A stretch of 64,000 nt of DNA from Hallella seregens ATCC 51272 (lineage in GTDB: Bacteria > Bacteroidota > Bacteroidia > Bacteroidales > Bacteroidaceae), in the NCBI RefSeq assembly GCF_000518545.1, contig NZ_JADU01000006.1, positions 1 through 64,000 of the forward strand, read 5' to 3'. Every line of letters starts with the position of its first letter. Position 1 is the stretch's first letter. The notes beneath the pieces were generated by a model. The model was not told the origin of the DNA, made no database searches, and saw only the letters and a program-made list of their open reading frames with translations. Positions 35,920 to 45,190 of the stretch are shown here, one piece after another. The translations under genes and the position numbers were made by a program.

Positions 35920-36072
35920 GTACCGAGAGAGTGACCGGGGCCTGGCCCCCGGCACCCCACACACGGAAAAAGACTACGCCGCCCGGCGGAAGCGGGACGA
36001 ATGAAAGGATGAGGCCCCGAGAGGATGAAAGGAAGAACTGACCATGACCCATCAACAAGCGAACAAACAACT

Positions 36073-37569
36073 ATGAACGAATCAACATTTATCAAAATCA
36101 ATCCCGCAGACAACGTGGTGGTGTGCCTGCGCCCGGTGAAGCAGGGCGAGACGCTCGACGTGGACGGGCGCCGCGTGGAGGTGCTCCAGGACACACCGGC
36201 CGGCCACAAAGTGCTGCTTGCCGACGTGAAAGCCGGCACCGACATCATCAAGTACGGCTACCCCATAGGCCATGCCCGCGAAGACCTGCGCCGCGGACAG
36301 TGGGTGAACGAGACCAATCTCAAGACCAATCTCTCGGGCACACTCGACTACGAGTACCGCCCCGTGAACGAGGAACTGCGCATTCCCCACGAAGACCTCT
36401 GCTTTAAAGGCTACCGCCGCAGCAGCGGAGAGGTGGGCGTGCGCAACGAGATATGGATTGTGCCCACCGTGGGCTGCGTCAACGGCATCGCCGAGCGGCT
36501 GGTGCGCCGGCTCACGGCCGAGACCCGTCTGGAGGGCATCGATGCCGTGCACGCCTGGCACCACAACTACGGCTGCTCGCAGTTGAGCGGCGACCACGAG
36601 AACACACGCAAGGTGTTGCGCGACATCTGCCTGCACCCCAACGCCGGCGGCGTGCTCGTGCTCTCGCTGGGATGCGAGAACAACCAGCCCGACCAGTTCA
36701 TGGAACTGCTGGGCAACTACGACCGCGACCGCGTGAAACTGCTCGTCACACAGAAAGTTGACGGCGACGAAACGGAGGCCGCCATGCAGCTGCTGCGCGA
36801 ACTCTACGCCCGGGCACGGCAAGACCGCCGCGAGGACGTGCCCCTGAGCGAGTTGCGCGTGGGCCTGAAGTGCGGCGGAAGCGACGGCTTCAGCGGCATC
36901 ACGGCCAATCCACTCGTGGGCGAATTTTCCGATTACCTCGTGGCGCAGGGCGGCACAACCATCCTCACCGAGGTGCCCGAGATGTTCGGTGCTGAGACCA
37001 TCCTCATGAATCGGTGCAAGACTCCCGAGCTGTTTCGCCAGACGGTGGAGCTCGTCAACAACTTCAAGGAATACTTTCTCTCCCACGGCGAGCCCGTGGG
37101 AGAAAACCCCTCGCCGGGCAACAAGGCGGGCGGCATCTCCACGCTGGAGGACAAAGCCCTGGGCTGCACCCAGAAATGCGGGCGCGCGCAGGTGAGCGGC
37201 GTGCTGGGTTACGGCGACCGGCTGCAACACCACGGCCTGAACCTGCTCTCGGCTCCGGGCAACGACCTCGTGGCCTCCACGGCCTTGGCGGCCGCCGGCT
37301 GCCAGCTGGTGCTCTTCACCACAGGCCGCGGCACACCCTTCGGCACCTTTGTGCCCACGATGAAAATCTCGACCAACAACGACCTCTACGCCCGCAAACC
37401 CAACTGGATAGACTTCAACGCCGGCCAACTGCTGCGCGGCATGCCCATGGCCGAACTGAACCGGAGGTTCATCCAGAAAGTCATTGCCGTGGCCAGCGGA
37501 GAGAAGACCCGCAACGAGGAGAACGAGTACAGCGAGATCGCCATCTTCAAGAACGGCGTGACGCTGTAG
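36073..37569 (+). CDS. uxaA: Altronate dehydratase family protein (UxaA)
   Basis: A 498-residue dehydratase starting at MNESTFIKINPADNVVV. The N-terminal SAF-like domain spans residues about 8-85 (LRPVKQGETLDV, AGHKVLLADV) and the large UxaA domain follows, with VGVRNEIWIVPTVGCVNG, HNYGCSQL and GLKCGGSDGFSGI. The enzyme dehydrates D-altronate to 2-keto-3-deoxygluconate, which KdgK and Eda then process. Isomerase and reductase genes (uxaC, uxaB) are not in the window. It lies 153 bp after the LacI-type gene. Confidence 0.92.
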   Translation: MNESTFIKINPADNVVVCLRPVKQGETLDVDGRRVEVLQDTPAGHKVLLADVKAGTDIIKYGYPIGHAREDLRRGQWVNETNLKTNLSGTLDYEYRPVNEELRIPHEDLCFKGYRRSSGEVGVRNEIWIVPTVGCVNGIAERLVRRLTAETRLEGIDAVHAWHHNYGCSQLSGDHENTRKVLRDICLHPNAGGVLVLSLGCENNQPDQFMELLGNYDRDRVKLLVTQKVDGDETEAAMQLLRELYARARQDRREDVPLSELRVGLKCGGSDGFSGITANPLVGEFSDYLVAQGGTTILTEVPEMFGAETILMNRCKTPELFRQTVELVNNFKEYFLSHGEPVGENPSPGNKAGGISTLEDKALGCTQKCGRAQVSGVLGYGDRLQHHGLNLLSAPGNDLVASTALAAAGCQLVLFTTGRGTPFGTFVPTMKISTNNDLYARKPNWIDFNAGQLLRGMPMAELNRRFIQKVIAVASGEKTRNEENEYSEIAIFKNGVTL

Positions 37570-37628
37570 GGCCACCGCGCCGCCTGGGCCACATGCACGC
37601 ATCGCCACGGCGACGCAGACGTGCAACC

Positions 37629-37738
37629 AACACGCCGCAATCGCAACGCGGCAACGGCGTAATCGCGAGACCGTTACGCCGTAATCGCAGCGCGGCGACG
37701 GCGCAATCGCAAGGCCGCTGCGGTGCAACCGCACGGCG
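37629..37738. repeat. 22 bp tandem array, family GTTACGGTGTAATCGCG, locus C (5 units)
   Basis: Units start at 37629, 37651, 37673, 37695 and 37717, exactly 22 bp apart. Unit 3 has the dyad TTACGCCGTAA and most units contain GCAATCGC or GTAATCGC. It fills most of the 242 bp between uxaA and the antiporter gene. No hairpin element of the 21.2 kb type accompanies it. Confidence 0.9.
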
Positions 37739-37811
37739 ACCCTGCGGCCCCTGCCGCCGCACGGGGTACCCGACACCGGGGCGCAAGCCCCCGCTGACAA
37801 CAACAAGAGAC

Positions 37812-39086
37812 ATGAACAAAGGCTTGCTCGCGCTCTCGCCGCTGATGGTTTTCATCGGGCTTTACCTGGCCCTGGCCGTTGCGGCGGGCGACTTCTACAA
37901 AGTGCCGATGACCGTTATCTTCATGATGGCCAGCATCTATGCCGTGGCCATCTCCGGTGGCTTCCCGCTGAAGAAGCGCATCGGCATCTACACACGCGGC
38001 GCCAGCTCGGACAGTTTGATGCTCATGCTCTGGATCTACGTGCTGGCCGGAGCCTTTGCCGCCTCGGCCAAGAGCATGGGAGCCATCGACGCCACGGTGG
38101 GGCTGGCCCTCCATGTGCTGCCTGCCAGCCTCATCCTGCCGGGGCTCTTCGTGGCCGCCTGCTTCATCTCGCTCTCCATCGGAACGAGCGTAGGCACCGT
38201 GGTGGCCCTGGTGCCCATCGCCGCCGGCATGGCCCACCAGACGGGAGGCAACGCCGCCCTGCTCACGGCTGTCATCGTGGGCGGGGCCTATTTCGGCGAC
38301 AACCTCTCGTTTATCTCCGACACCACCGTGGTGGCCACCCAGACGCAGGGCTGCAAGATGAGCGACAAGTTCCGTGCCAACGCCCTCATCGTGGCTCCGG
38401 CGGCCCTGCTGGTGCTGGCCGTATATGCGGTGATGGGGCGGGGCATGACGGCTCCGGGACTGCTGCCGCCCGTCGATGTGTGGAAGGTGGTGCCCTATCT
38501 GGTGGTGCTTGTAGCCGCCGTGGCCGGCATGAACGTGATGGCCGTGCTCGTGCTCGGCCTGGTGCTCTGCGGGGCCATAGGCATCCTTGGGGGCAGCTAC
38601 GGCCTCTTCGGGTGGCTCGGGGCCATGGGCCAGGGCATCGCGGGCATGGGCGAACTCATCATCGTGGCCATGATGGCGGGCGGCATGCTCGAGATGATTC
38701 GCGAGGCGGGAGGCATAGACTACATCATCGGCAGGCTCACGGCCCACGTCCACGGCAAGCGCGGCGCCGAGCTGTCCATCGCTGCACTGGTGGGCTTGGT
38801 CAACGTGTGCACGGCCAACAACACCGTGGCTATACTCACCGTGGGCAACATTGCCCGGCAGATAGGCGACCGCTACGGCGTGGACAACCGCAAGTGCGCC
38901 AGCATTCTCGACACTTGTTCGTGCACGGTGCAGGGCCTCATCCCCTACGGCGTGCAGATGCTGCTGGCCGCAGGACTGGCCAGCCTGAACCCCGTCCAGA
39001 TTATTCCCTACCTCTACTACCCCATGTCCATCGGCGCGGCAACGCTGCTGGCCATCGTGCTGAGGTATCCCAAGCAATATTCCTGA
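37812..39086 (+). CDS. NhaC-family Na+/H+ antiporter-like membrane protein
   Basis: A 424-residue protein with 10-12 predicted helices, starting at MNKGLLALSPLMVFIGLYLA. It shows NhaC-family landmarks: FISLSIGTSVGTVVALVPIA, then GGAYFGDNLSFISDTTVVATQTQG, and late NNTVAILTVGNIARQI. Such proteins exchange sodium, or small organic acids, for protons. The position downstream of uxaA could suggest a role in uptake of a sugar acid, but this is only contextual. The next gene follows after 3 bp. Confidence 0.85.
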   Translation: MNKGLLALSPLMVFIGLYLALAVAAGDFYKVPMTVIFMMASIYAVAISGGFPLKKRIGIYTRGASSDSLMLMLWIYVLAGAFAASAKSMGAIDATVGLALHVLPASLILPGLFVAACFISLSIGTSVGTVVALVPIAAGMAHQTGGNAALLTAVIVGGAYFGDNLSFISDTTVVATQTQGCKMSDKFRANALIVAPAALLVLAVYAVMGRGMTAPGLLPPVDVWKVVPYLVVLVAAVAGMNVMAVLVLGLVLCGAIGILGGSYGLFGWLGAMGQGIAGMGELIIVAMMAGGMLEMIREAGGIDYIIGRLTAHVHGKRGAELSIAALVGLVNVCTANNTVAILTVGNIARQIGDRYGVDNRKCASILDTCSCTVQGLIPYGVQMLLAAGLASLNPVQIIPYLYYPMSIGAATLLAIVLRYPKQYS

Positions 39087-39089
39087 CCC

Positions 39090-39881
39090 ATGAACATCAT
39101 CATGCGCAACTTCTTCCGCCTGCTGCGCTCGGGGGCGCTCAACGAGTACGAGCCGCTGGAGCCGATGTCGGCTTTCAAGTGGGACCGGCTGTTCCAGATG
39201 GTGCGCGTGCAGCATGTGGAGCATGCAGCCCAGCGCGGCGTGCGCAACCATCAGTACGACGAGCGGATGAACATACCCCGGCGGCTCGTCGACGAGCATG
39301 CCGCCACGCCCGACAGCTCGGAGCCGCCACGCCTAAGCAACGGGCTGCTCAACCGCCGGCTGCGGCGCATCGTGGAGGCCGAGCGCCACGCCATCGACAC
39401 CAACGTGGGGTCGTTGGAGGTACTGCACATCATCGTGGGCAACGTTTCGACCATGCTCAACCGCGGCACCATGCTCAGTGGACTCATCCAACTGGGCAGC
39501 TACCTGCGCAACAAGGGCGACAAAGTGGACTTCGTGAAGCTCGACGACTGGCTGCGACGGCTCCACATCCGGCGCATGGCACAGCTGCAAGGCAGCATGC
39601 TCATGGCCGTGTTCGGCTTCGACATAGACGAGTTGCCCTTTGTGACGCACGAGGAGCCGGCGGCCAACAAGCTGGTGCTGCGCTCTGTGGTGCACACGGC
39701 CAGCGACACGGCGGAGGAGTGGCACTTCCGACAGAGCCGGTCGGGATTCGTGCAAAACAACTCGGGACTGCTGCGACGCAACCTGCGCCGCAGCCTGCGC
39801 TACCTCACCTACGCCCCCATCGAGACCGTGAGCAACTATCTCAACAACTTCGCCCGCTCGCTGCAAGAAATCGAAGAGTAG
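39090..39881 (+). CDS. Uncharacterised cytoplasmic protein
   Basis: A 263-residue protein without signal peptide or membrane helix; it starts 3 bp after the antiporter stop codon. It is rich in Arg and Leu and mostly helical, with an Arg-rich cluster LLRRNLRRSLRYL near the end. The opening FFRLLRSGALNEYEPLEPMSAFKWDRLFQM vaguely recalls the N-terminal helices of nucleotidyltransferase-like proteins of Bacteroidales, but no catalytic G-S-x-D motif is visible. I do not recognise it. Confidence 0.7.
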   Translation: MNIIMRNFFRLLRSGALNEYEPLEPMSAFKWDRLFQMVRVQHVEHAAQRGVRNHQYDERMNIPRRLVDEHAATPDSSEPPRLSNGLLNRRLRRIVEAERHAIDTNVGSLEVLHIIVGNVSTMLNRGTMLSGLIQLGSYLRNKGDKVDFVKLDDWLRRLHIRRMAQLQGSMLMAVFGFDIDELPFVTHEEPAANKLVLRSVVHTASDTAEEWHFRQSRSGFVQNNSGLLRRNLRRSLRYLTYAPIETVSNYLNNFARSLQEIEE

Positions 39882-39910
39882 AGCAAACAGAGGCCGGCGC
39901 GAGAGAGTGG

Positions 39911-40079
39911 ACTCACGCAGAGACGCAGAGTTGAAAGAGGAAAGGTGTAAAAACTCCGCGACTCCGCGGACTCCGCGTGAAGACAAGAGGGGAACACTCA
40001 CACGCAGAGACGCAGAGTTGAAAGAGGAAAGCTGTGAAAACTCCGCGGCTCGGCGGGCTCGGCGTGAAGACAAGAGGGG
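39911..40079. repeat. Tandem duplication of an 82-84 bp hairpin-like unit
   Basis: Copy 1 (39911-39992) and copy 2 (39996-40079) are nearly identical. Each begins ACGCAGAGACGCAGAG and continues to CTCCGCG-type 9 bp steps and GAAGACAAGAGGGG. The left and right halves of each unit are imperfectly complementary, so each could fold back. The 262 bp gap contains nothing else except the promoter-like box before the lysozyme gene. Confidence 0.9.
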
Positions 40080-40143
40080 TTAAAAATCTTATAAAAAACG
40101 GCGTGCATGCGGCAGTCTTGATAGTTTTGGCTAACTTTGCAGT

Positions 40144-40851
40144 ATGAAGCGCATTCTCTATTTCATGCTCAACATACTGCTCCTCACCCTCTTGTCGCCC
40201 TCGACGGCCGCGGCACAGAGCGACCGTGTGGAGTGCGAGGACACTTGTTCACACATTCACGGCATCGACCTGAGCCACTACCAGGGCAACGTGTTCTGGG
40301 AAACCGTGGGCGAATCGAAGATGGCTTATGTCTATCTCAAGGCCACGGAGGGGGGCAATCGCATCGACGAAAAATACAAGCAGAACATAGACTTGGCCCA
40401 CCGCTACGGGCTCAAGGTGGGGTCGTATCACTTCTACCGGCCCAGAATACCCCAGCAGACACAGCTCGAAAACTTCATGGCCCAGTGCCGGCCCGACGAC
40501 CAGGACCTGCTGCCCATGGTCGATGTGGAGACGCGCAGCGGGCTCGGCGTGGAGGAATTTCGCGACTCGCTGTTCACCTTTCTCCGGCTCATGGAACAAG
40601 CCTACAAGCAGAAGCCTCTCATTTATACCGGCGCCAACTTCTACGACCACTACCTGCTGGGGCTGCTCGGCGACTACAAAGTGATGATTGCACAGTACAC
40701 CGAGCGGGAGCCCACGCTGAAAGACGACCTCGACTTCGTGCTCTGGCAATACACGGGAAAGGGTCGCCTGAACGGCATCAACGGCTACGTGGACAAGAGC
40801 CGCTTCATGGGCGACCACAAGTTGCGCGAGATACGCTTCCGCCACCGGTAG
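40144..40851 (+). CDS. GH25 lysozyme-like glycoside hydrolase (first copy)
   Basis: A 235-residue exported protein (signal peptide 1-24, AAA at its end). GH25 motifs are present: HGIDLSHYQGNVFW with the first catalytic-region Asp, YVYLKATEGGNRID, VGSYHFYRP and LLPMVDVETRSG with the acidic pair. GH25 enzymes cleave the MurNAc-GlcNAc bond in peptidoglycan. A TAACTTTG box at 40,132-40,139 would place transcription start almost on the ATG, so a leaderless mRNA is possible. A second GH25 gene lies 1.2 kb downstream on the other strand. Confidence 0.9.
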   Translation: MKRILYFMLNILLLTLLSPSTAAAQSDRVECEDTCSHIHGIDLSHYQGNVFWETVGESKMAYVYLKATEGGNRIDEKYKQNIDLAHRYGLKVGSYHFYRPRIPQQTQLENFMAQCRPDDQDLLPMVDVETRSGLGVEEFRDSLFTFLRLMEQAYKQKPLIYTGANFYDHYLLGLLGDYKVMIAQYTEREPTLKDDLDFVLWQYTGKGRLNGINGYVDKSRFMGDHKLREIRFRHR

Positions 40852-40896
40852 GGAAACGCAGGCATCCAAACGAACAAATCATTATCTATAGTTATC

Positions 40897-42009
40897 ATGG
40901 CGATTATCAAATGTCCAGAGTGTGGACGACAAATCAGTGACAAGGCTCCCGCATGTCCCAACTGCGGCGTGCAGATTGCGGGCAAGATCATCCGGTGCCC
41001 ACAGTGTGGCGATGTGTATTTCAATGACCAGGAGGTGTGCCCCAACTGCCACCACCAGACGCGTGTCTCCGGCCAGACGGGCCACAGCGACGCACCCACA
41101 CCCCACGACGACCAGCCCGAACAGCCGCAGCAACCCCGCAAGAAAGGGCACGCCGCTATCATCGCCGGCTTCGTCTTCGCCCTGCTGGTATGTGCCATCT
41201 GCTTCTATTTCTACAACAACGCCAAGACCTCGAAGGAGGAAGAGGCCTACGAGTTTGCCATGAAGAGCGACGACCCGCTGGTGTTGCAGACTTATCTGGA
41301 CACCAACCTCGACGCACCCGAGGCCCACCGCGACGCCATCACGGCACGGCTGGAGCAGCTCAAACAGCAGGACAACGACTGGACCAACGCCGTGGTCTCG
41401 GGTTCCAAGGCGGCTTTGGAGGACTATCTGATGAAGCATCCCGACTCCGAGCACAAGCTCGAGGCCCAGCACAAGATTGATTCCATAGACTGGAGCGACG
41501 CCAGCAATGAGAACACGATGGAGGCCATGAACCTCTACCTCACGCAACATCCCAACGGCGAACACGTGGACGAGGCCAACACGGCCATCAAGAAGCTGAA
41601 GGCCAACACCGTGCAGCCCGAGGAAAAATCCATGGTGGCCGCCATACTGCGCCACTTCTTCCAGAGCATCAACTCGCGCAGCGAGAGCGACCTGCAGGCC
41701 ACCGTGGCCCCGCTGCTCACCAACTTTCTGGGCAAGACCGACGCCACCAAGGCCGACGTGCTGACGTTCATGAACAAAATCTACAAGGACGACATCACCA
41801 ACATGAACTGGCGACTGAACAACGACTACAAGATAGACAAAAAAGAGGTGGGCGACGAACAGTACGAATATACCGTGAACTTCTCGGCACGGCAGACCAT
41901 GGAACGCACCGACGCCAGTAAGGAAAAGGAGGCCAACTACCGCGTTAAGGCCACCATCAGCCCCGACGGGCTCATCTCGGCCATGTCGATGACCAAGATT
42001 CTGGAATAA
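40897..42009 (+). CDS. Double zinc-ribbon membrane protein with repeat domain
   Basis: A 370-residue protein. Two zinc ribbons are formed by C6/C9/C20/C23 and C34/C37/C48/C51. A Pro/Gln-rich linker leads to one membrane helix at about 86-107. The remaining part, outside the cytoplasm if the ribbons are inside, has two repeat-like helical units (DPLVLQTYLDTNLDAPEAHRD and SKAALEDYLMKHPDSEHKLE) and a C-terminal beta-rich domain. It lies between two GH25 lysozyme genes, ending 6 bp from the convergent second copy. A role in envelope stress or cell-wall control is inference from this context. Confidence 0.75.
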   Translation: MAIIKCPECGRQISDKAPACPNCGVQIAGKIIRCPQCGDVYFNDQEVCPNCHHQTRVSGQTGHSDAPTPHDDQPEQPQQPRKKGHAAIIAGFVFALLVCAICFYFYNNAKTSKEEEAYEFAMKSDDPLVLQTYLDTNLDAPEAHRDAITARLEQLKQQDNDWTNAVVSGSKAALEDYLMKHPDSEHKLEAQHKIDSIDWSDASNENTMEAMNLYLTQHPNGEHVDEANTAIKKLKANTVQPEEKSMVAAILRHFFQSINSRSESDLQATVAPLLTNFLGKTDATKADVLTFMNKIYKDDITNMNWRLNNDYKIDKKEVGDEQYEYTVNFSARQTMERTDASKEKEANYRVKATISPDGLISAMSMTKILE

Positions 42010-42015
42010 AGCAGC

Positions 42016-42912
42016 TCATTCGGCCGTCTCCACTTCCTCTTTCCCGCCGATGGCGAGCTGCTTGAGGTCGTAGTAAGTGCCGTTGTAGATGTTCAGGTCC
42101 ACATTCCCCTTGATGCCTGGCAGCACGCCCGTGTCGGTGTGCTGCCAGAATTTCCACTTCCCCTTGTACTCCACTTTGTCCACGTAGTAGTGGGCTATCC
42201 AGTAGGGATAGTCGTCGAATACGGGTGCGCTGAGGTAGCTTTCCTTAAATTTATAATAGGTGTAGATGATGGGCTTCACATGGTATTTGTCCTCGACAAT
42301 GTGAAGCCAGGTGAGCACGTCGCGCTGAAAATCCTCCACGTTCTGGTTCTTGGGCTTGTGCTCGATGTCGAGCACGGGAGGCAGATCACCGTCTTCGAGG
42401 TGCACCTGCTTCAGAAAATGATAGGCCTGCGAACGGGCCGACGAGCTGTTGGTCCAGAAGTGATACACGCCGCGGACGAAGCCATACTCGCGCGCCTGGT
42501 AGAAGTTGTCGTTGAAGTTGGGGTCTATCCGCGAGGAGCCCTCGGTGGCCTTGATGAAGATGAAACGCAGCGGACTGCCGTTGATGACGGCATTTGAGCT
42601 CAGCACTTCCCAGTCGATGTCGCCTTGATAGTGGGAGATGTCGATGCCGTGAATCTCGTAACCCGCAGGATATTTGGCGTCGCCGTAGAGCGCACGCCAG
42701 CGGAAACCCGTGGGGCCGACAAAAAAATAGTAGAATATCCATACGTAGAAAGCCATCACGCCCACGCCCCCGAAGACCCAAGTCCAGCTAATCCGCTTTC
42801 TGAACAGGGAGGGATGGAACAGGGAAGCCAGCGGGCAGACATGTCGTTGCGGGACACGACGGCGGTGCTGGCCAGGCGACTTACGATGGCGTGTGGGCTT
42901 CCTGTTGCTCAT
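42016..42912 (-). CDS. Membrane-anchored GH25 lysozyme-like hydrolase (second copy)
   Basis: A 298-residue protein starting at MSNRKPTRHRK. A basic N-terminus of about 45 residues precedes a membrane helix (TWVFGGVGVMAFYVWIFYYFF), so it is anchored with the catalytic part outside. GH25 features are HGIDISHYQGDIDW, FIFIKATEGSSRIDPNF, GVYHFWTN and PPVLDIEHKPKN. It is a paralogue of the GH25 protein at 40.1 kb but differs in having an anchor. A longer frame of 17 extra residues upstream is less likely. Convergent with the zinc-ribbon gene. Confidence 0.88.
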   Translation of the reverse strand: MSNRKPTRHRKSPGQHRRRVPQRHVCPLASLFHPSLFRKRISWTWVFGGVGVMAFYVWIFYYFFVGPTGFRWRALYGDAKYPAGYEIHGIDISHYQGDIDWEVLSSNAVINGSPLRFIFIKATEGSSRIDPNFNDNFYQAREYGFVRGVYHFWTNSSSARSQAYHFLKQVHLEDGDLPPVLDIEHKPKNQNVEDFQRDVLTWLHIVEDKYHVKPIIYTYYKFKESYLSAPVFDDYPYWIAHYYVDKVEYKGKWKFWQHTDTGVLPGIKGNVDLNIYNGTYYDLKQLAIGGKEEVETAE

Positions 42913-43040
42913 GATGACCGGTTGATGGATAGGGATTGGGAAAGGGACACGCCATCCGTGCACGCACGACGGAGTGTCCCTTTCAGTGTCAAGCGGGGCG
43001 GCAGCCGGGTTCGCGGCCCGGCTGCCGCCCGTGGTGTGGC

Positions 43041-44690
43041 TTACTTCTTGGCCTCGTTCTCCAAGGCCAGCGTGCGGGTCTCACGGTCGCAAACCTCAGA
43101 AGGACCCCAGTACTGGATAGGACCGGGATAGACAAAACAGGTCTCACGGGCCCATTCGTCGCGTTTCTCGGCAAACTTTTTAAAGGGGGCACCGTCGAGT
43201 TCCACGAGGGCCTTGCGAATCACGGGCTTCATCTCGCCGTTGCGGCGCTCCATGTTCATCATCATCGTGATGGGCACACCGCCGGCCTTCCAGTCCTCGG
43301 CGGGAGCCGAGAGGTTCTGCACGATGGCCATGTAACCCGTCTTGCCGTTGGCAATGAGGTTGGCGGCGCTCACGCCGAGAGCGTAGCAGTAGTCGGCATC
43401 GAAGTTGGAGGGGGCTGCGCAGCGGCCCTCATAGCCGAAGAAGTGGTGCTGCGAGGCGAAGCTGCCCTTGTACTTTCCTTCCTTCTTCCACTCGTCGAGC
43501 TTGGCTCCCACCATGTTGGAAAGCAGCTTTTCAGTCTCGATAAGCGACACCTGCACATTGCCGTGGGGGTCGCGATCGAGCGAAAGCTGGCGGGCCACAT
43601 CCTCGGGCAGGGTGGCGAATGTGTCGGCATTCTCCTTGCTCAGATGGGCCAGGATGTAGGCGTGCTGGGCGTCCTTGTCAAGATCCTTGTAGTCGGAACC
43701 GTGGGCGGCAAGCAGGTCGTTGAGCTCGTCGATGAGGCGGCCGATGGCCGGAATGAACTCGATGAGGCCCTCGGGAACGAGCACCACGCCGAAGTTGTTG
43801 CCGGCCACGGCACGCTGGGCCACGGCCGTGGCAATCTGTTCCACAATCTGGTTGAGCGTCATGTCCTCTTTCTCAATCTCCTCGGACACGAGGCAGATGT
43901 TGGGTTGGGTCTGCAAAGCGCACTCCAGCGCAATGTGGGAGGCCGAGCGGCCCATGAGTTTCACGAAGTGCCAGTACTTGCGGGCAGAGTTGGCATCGCG
44001 CTCGATGTTGCCAATAAGCTCGGCATACACCTTGGTAGCCGTGTCGAAACCGAAGCTCGTCTCAATCTGGGCGTTCTTCAGGTCGCCGTCAATCGTCTTG
44101 GGGCAACCGATGACTTGGATGCCGTAGTTCTTGGCAGCATAGTACTCGGCCAGCACACAGGCATTGGTATTGGAGTCGTCGCCGCCGATGATAACCACGG
44201 CCTTGATGCCAAGCTCGCGGATAATTTCCAAGCCTTTCTCGAACTGCTCCTCTTTCTCCAGCTTGGTGCGGCCGGAGCCAATCATGTCAAAACCACCGGT
44301 GTTGCGGTACTTGTCCACATAGTCGGACGTCAATTCGATGTAGTCATGATCCACCAAACCGCCGGGGCCCATGAGGAAACCGTACACCTTGTTGTTGGCG
44401 TTCTGTCTCTTCACAGCGTCGAAGATGCCGCAGATGACGTTGTGACCGCCGGGAGCCTGACCGCCGGAGAGGATGATGCCGACGTTCATCTCACGGGCCG
44501 CATACTCCTCGCCGGGCACGAACTCTATGATGGGCATGCCATACGTGTTGGGGAAAAGCTTCTTGATTTCATCCTGATCGCCAACGCTCTGCGTGGCTGC
44601 ACCTTCCTTAACCTTAACGGCTCCCTGCAACCCTTTCGGGAGTTTGGGCTGATACTGAGCACGCGCTTTCTGCAAAAGACTCGTTTTCAT
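43041..44690 (-). CDS. pfp: PPi-dependent 6-phosphofructokinase
   Basis: A 549-residue enzyme of the long PPi-PFK type. It phosphorylates fructose 6-phosphate reversibly with pyrophosphate. The motif GGDDSNTNA has Asp where ATP-dependent enzymes have Gly, the mark of PPi use. PKTIDGDLK contains the catalytic Asp and the Lys typical for PPi enzymes, and [13 protein letters not shown] forms the phosphate loop. Monocistronic; a -7 box TACTTTTG is at 44,731-44,738 on the minus strand. Confidence 0.96.
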   Translation of the reverse strand: MKTSLLQKARAQYQPKLPKGLQGAVKVKEGAATQSVGDQDEIKKLFPNTYGMPIIEFVPGEEYAAREMNVGIILSGGQAPGGHNVICGIFDAVKRQNANNKVYGFLMGPGGLVDHDYIELTSDYVDKYRNTGGFDMIGSGRTKLEKEEQFEKGLEIIRELGIKAVVIIGGDDSNTNACVLAEYYAAKNYGIQVIGCPKTIDGDLKNAQIETSFGFDTATKVYAELIGNIERDANSARKYWHFVKLMGRSASHIALECALQTQPNICLVSEEIEKEDMTLNQIVEQIATAVAQRAVAGNNFGVVLVPEGLIEFIPAIGRLIDELNDLLAAHGSDYKDLDKDAQHAYILAHLSKENADTFATLPEDVARQLSLDRDPHGNVQVSLIETEKLLSNMVGAKLDEWKKEGKYKGSFASQHHFFGYEGRCAAPSNFDADYCYALGVSAANLIANGKTGYMAIVQNLSAPAEDWKAGGVPITMMMNMERRNGEMKPVIRKALVELDGAPFKKFAEKRDEWARETCFVYPGPIQYWGPSEVCDRETRTLALENEAKK

Positions 44691-44730
44691 GTTCTGTGAT
44701 TTATGATTTAATGAATAGTATATCCTACTG

Positions 44731-44738
44731 CAAAAGTA
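44731..44738 (-). promoter_or_regulatory. Predicted -7 element of the PPi-PFK gene
   Basis: TACTTTTG on the minus strand, about 40 bp before the start codon, matches the phylum's -7 box. A clear -33 element is not visible. Confidence 0.45.
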
Positions 44739-44810
44739 CGCTTTTTCCGTTGAATATGGAAAGAAAAGAGAAAGAAAACCCCTTTTTCACAATATTTTTA
44801 AGGGCCCGTG

Positions 44811-44840
44811 CTTGCATATCCACTTTTTTATTTATCTTTG
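44811..44840 (+). promoter_or_regulatory. Predicted promoter of the 90-residue protein gene
   Basis: CTTG (44811-44814) and TATCTTTG (44833-44840) with an 18 bp spacer fit the Bacteroidetes pattern. The start codon follows 33 bp later, at 44,874. Confidence 0.55.
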
Positions 44841-44873
44841 GACATCGAATCAAAGAACATCAATTCACAAGCT

Positions 44874-45146
44874 ATGGCAAAAAAAAGAGACTTGAAGCAC
44901 TTGATAGACGGCATTTGCAGCGACTTGTTCGCAGAGGCTGTCGCCGCTTCCCTTTACGGCGCAGCAGACAATAAGGACAACCGGGAAAGCCTGCTCTCGG
45001 GTATTATCGTCATGCGCAACGACTTCGTGAGGCGCATCTCGCACCCCGAACCCGGCATGTCGCCCAAGGTTTACTACCACCAACTCACGACGGACTTCGA
45101 CCATCAGGTGGCCGATGTGATTGACCAGATCGGCAATTTAGGATAA
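44874..45146 (+). CDS. Small conserved-looking cytoplasmic protein
   Basis: A 90-residue protein starting at MAKKRDLKHLIDG; a longer frame from 44,808 overlaps the promoter and is unlikely. It is helical, without signal peptide or membrane helix, and has features such as CSDLFAEAVAASLYG and the late DFDHQVADVIDQIGNLG. I do not recognise a domain. It is separated by 44 bp from the acyltransferase gene on the same strand and may share its transcript. Confidence 0.7.
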   Translation: MAKKRDLKHLIDGICSDLFAEAVAASLYGAADNKDNRESLLSGIIVMRNDFVRRISHPEPGMSPKVYYHQLTTDFDHQVADVIDQIGNLG

Positions 45147-45190
45147 CTCCGCACGGGCTGCACGCCTGGCAGCGACTTAATCAAGACATT

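Noticed and set aside
39333..40073. Minus-strand frame through the tandem duplication
   Set aside because: It is antisense to the uncharacterised gene and its N-terminal half is repeat-derived.
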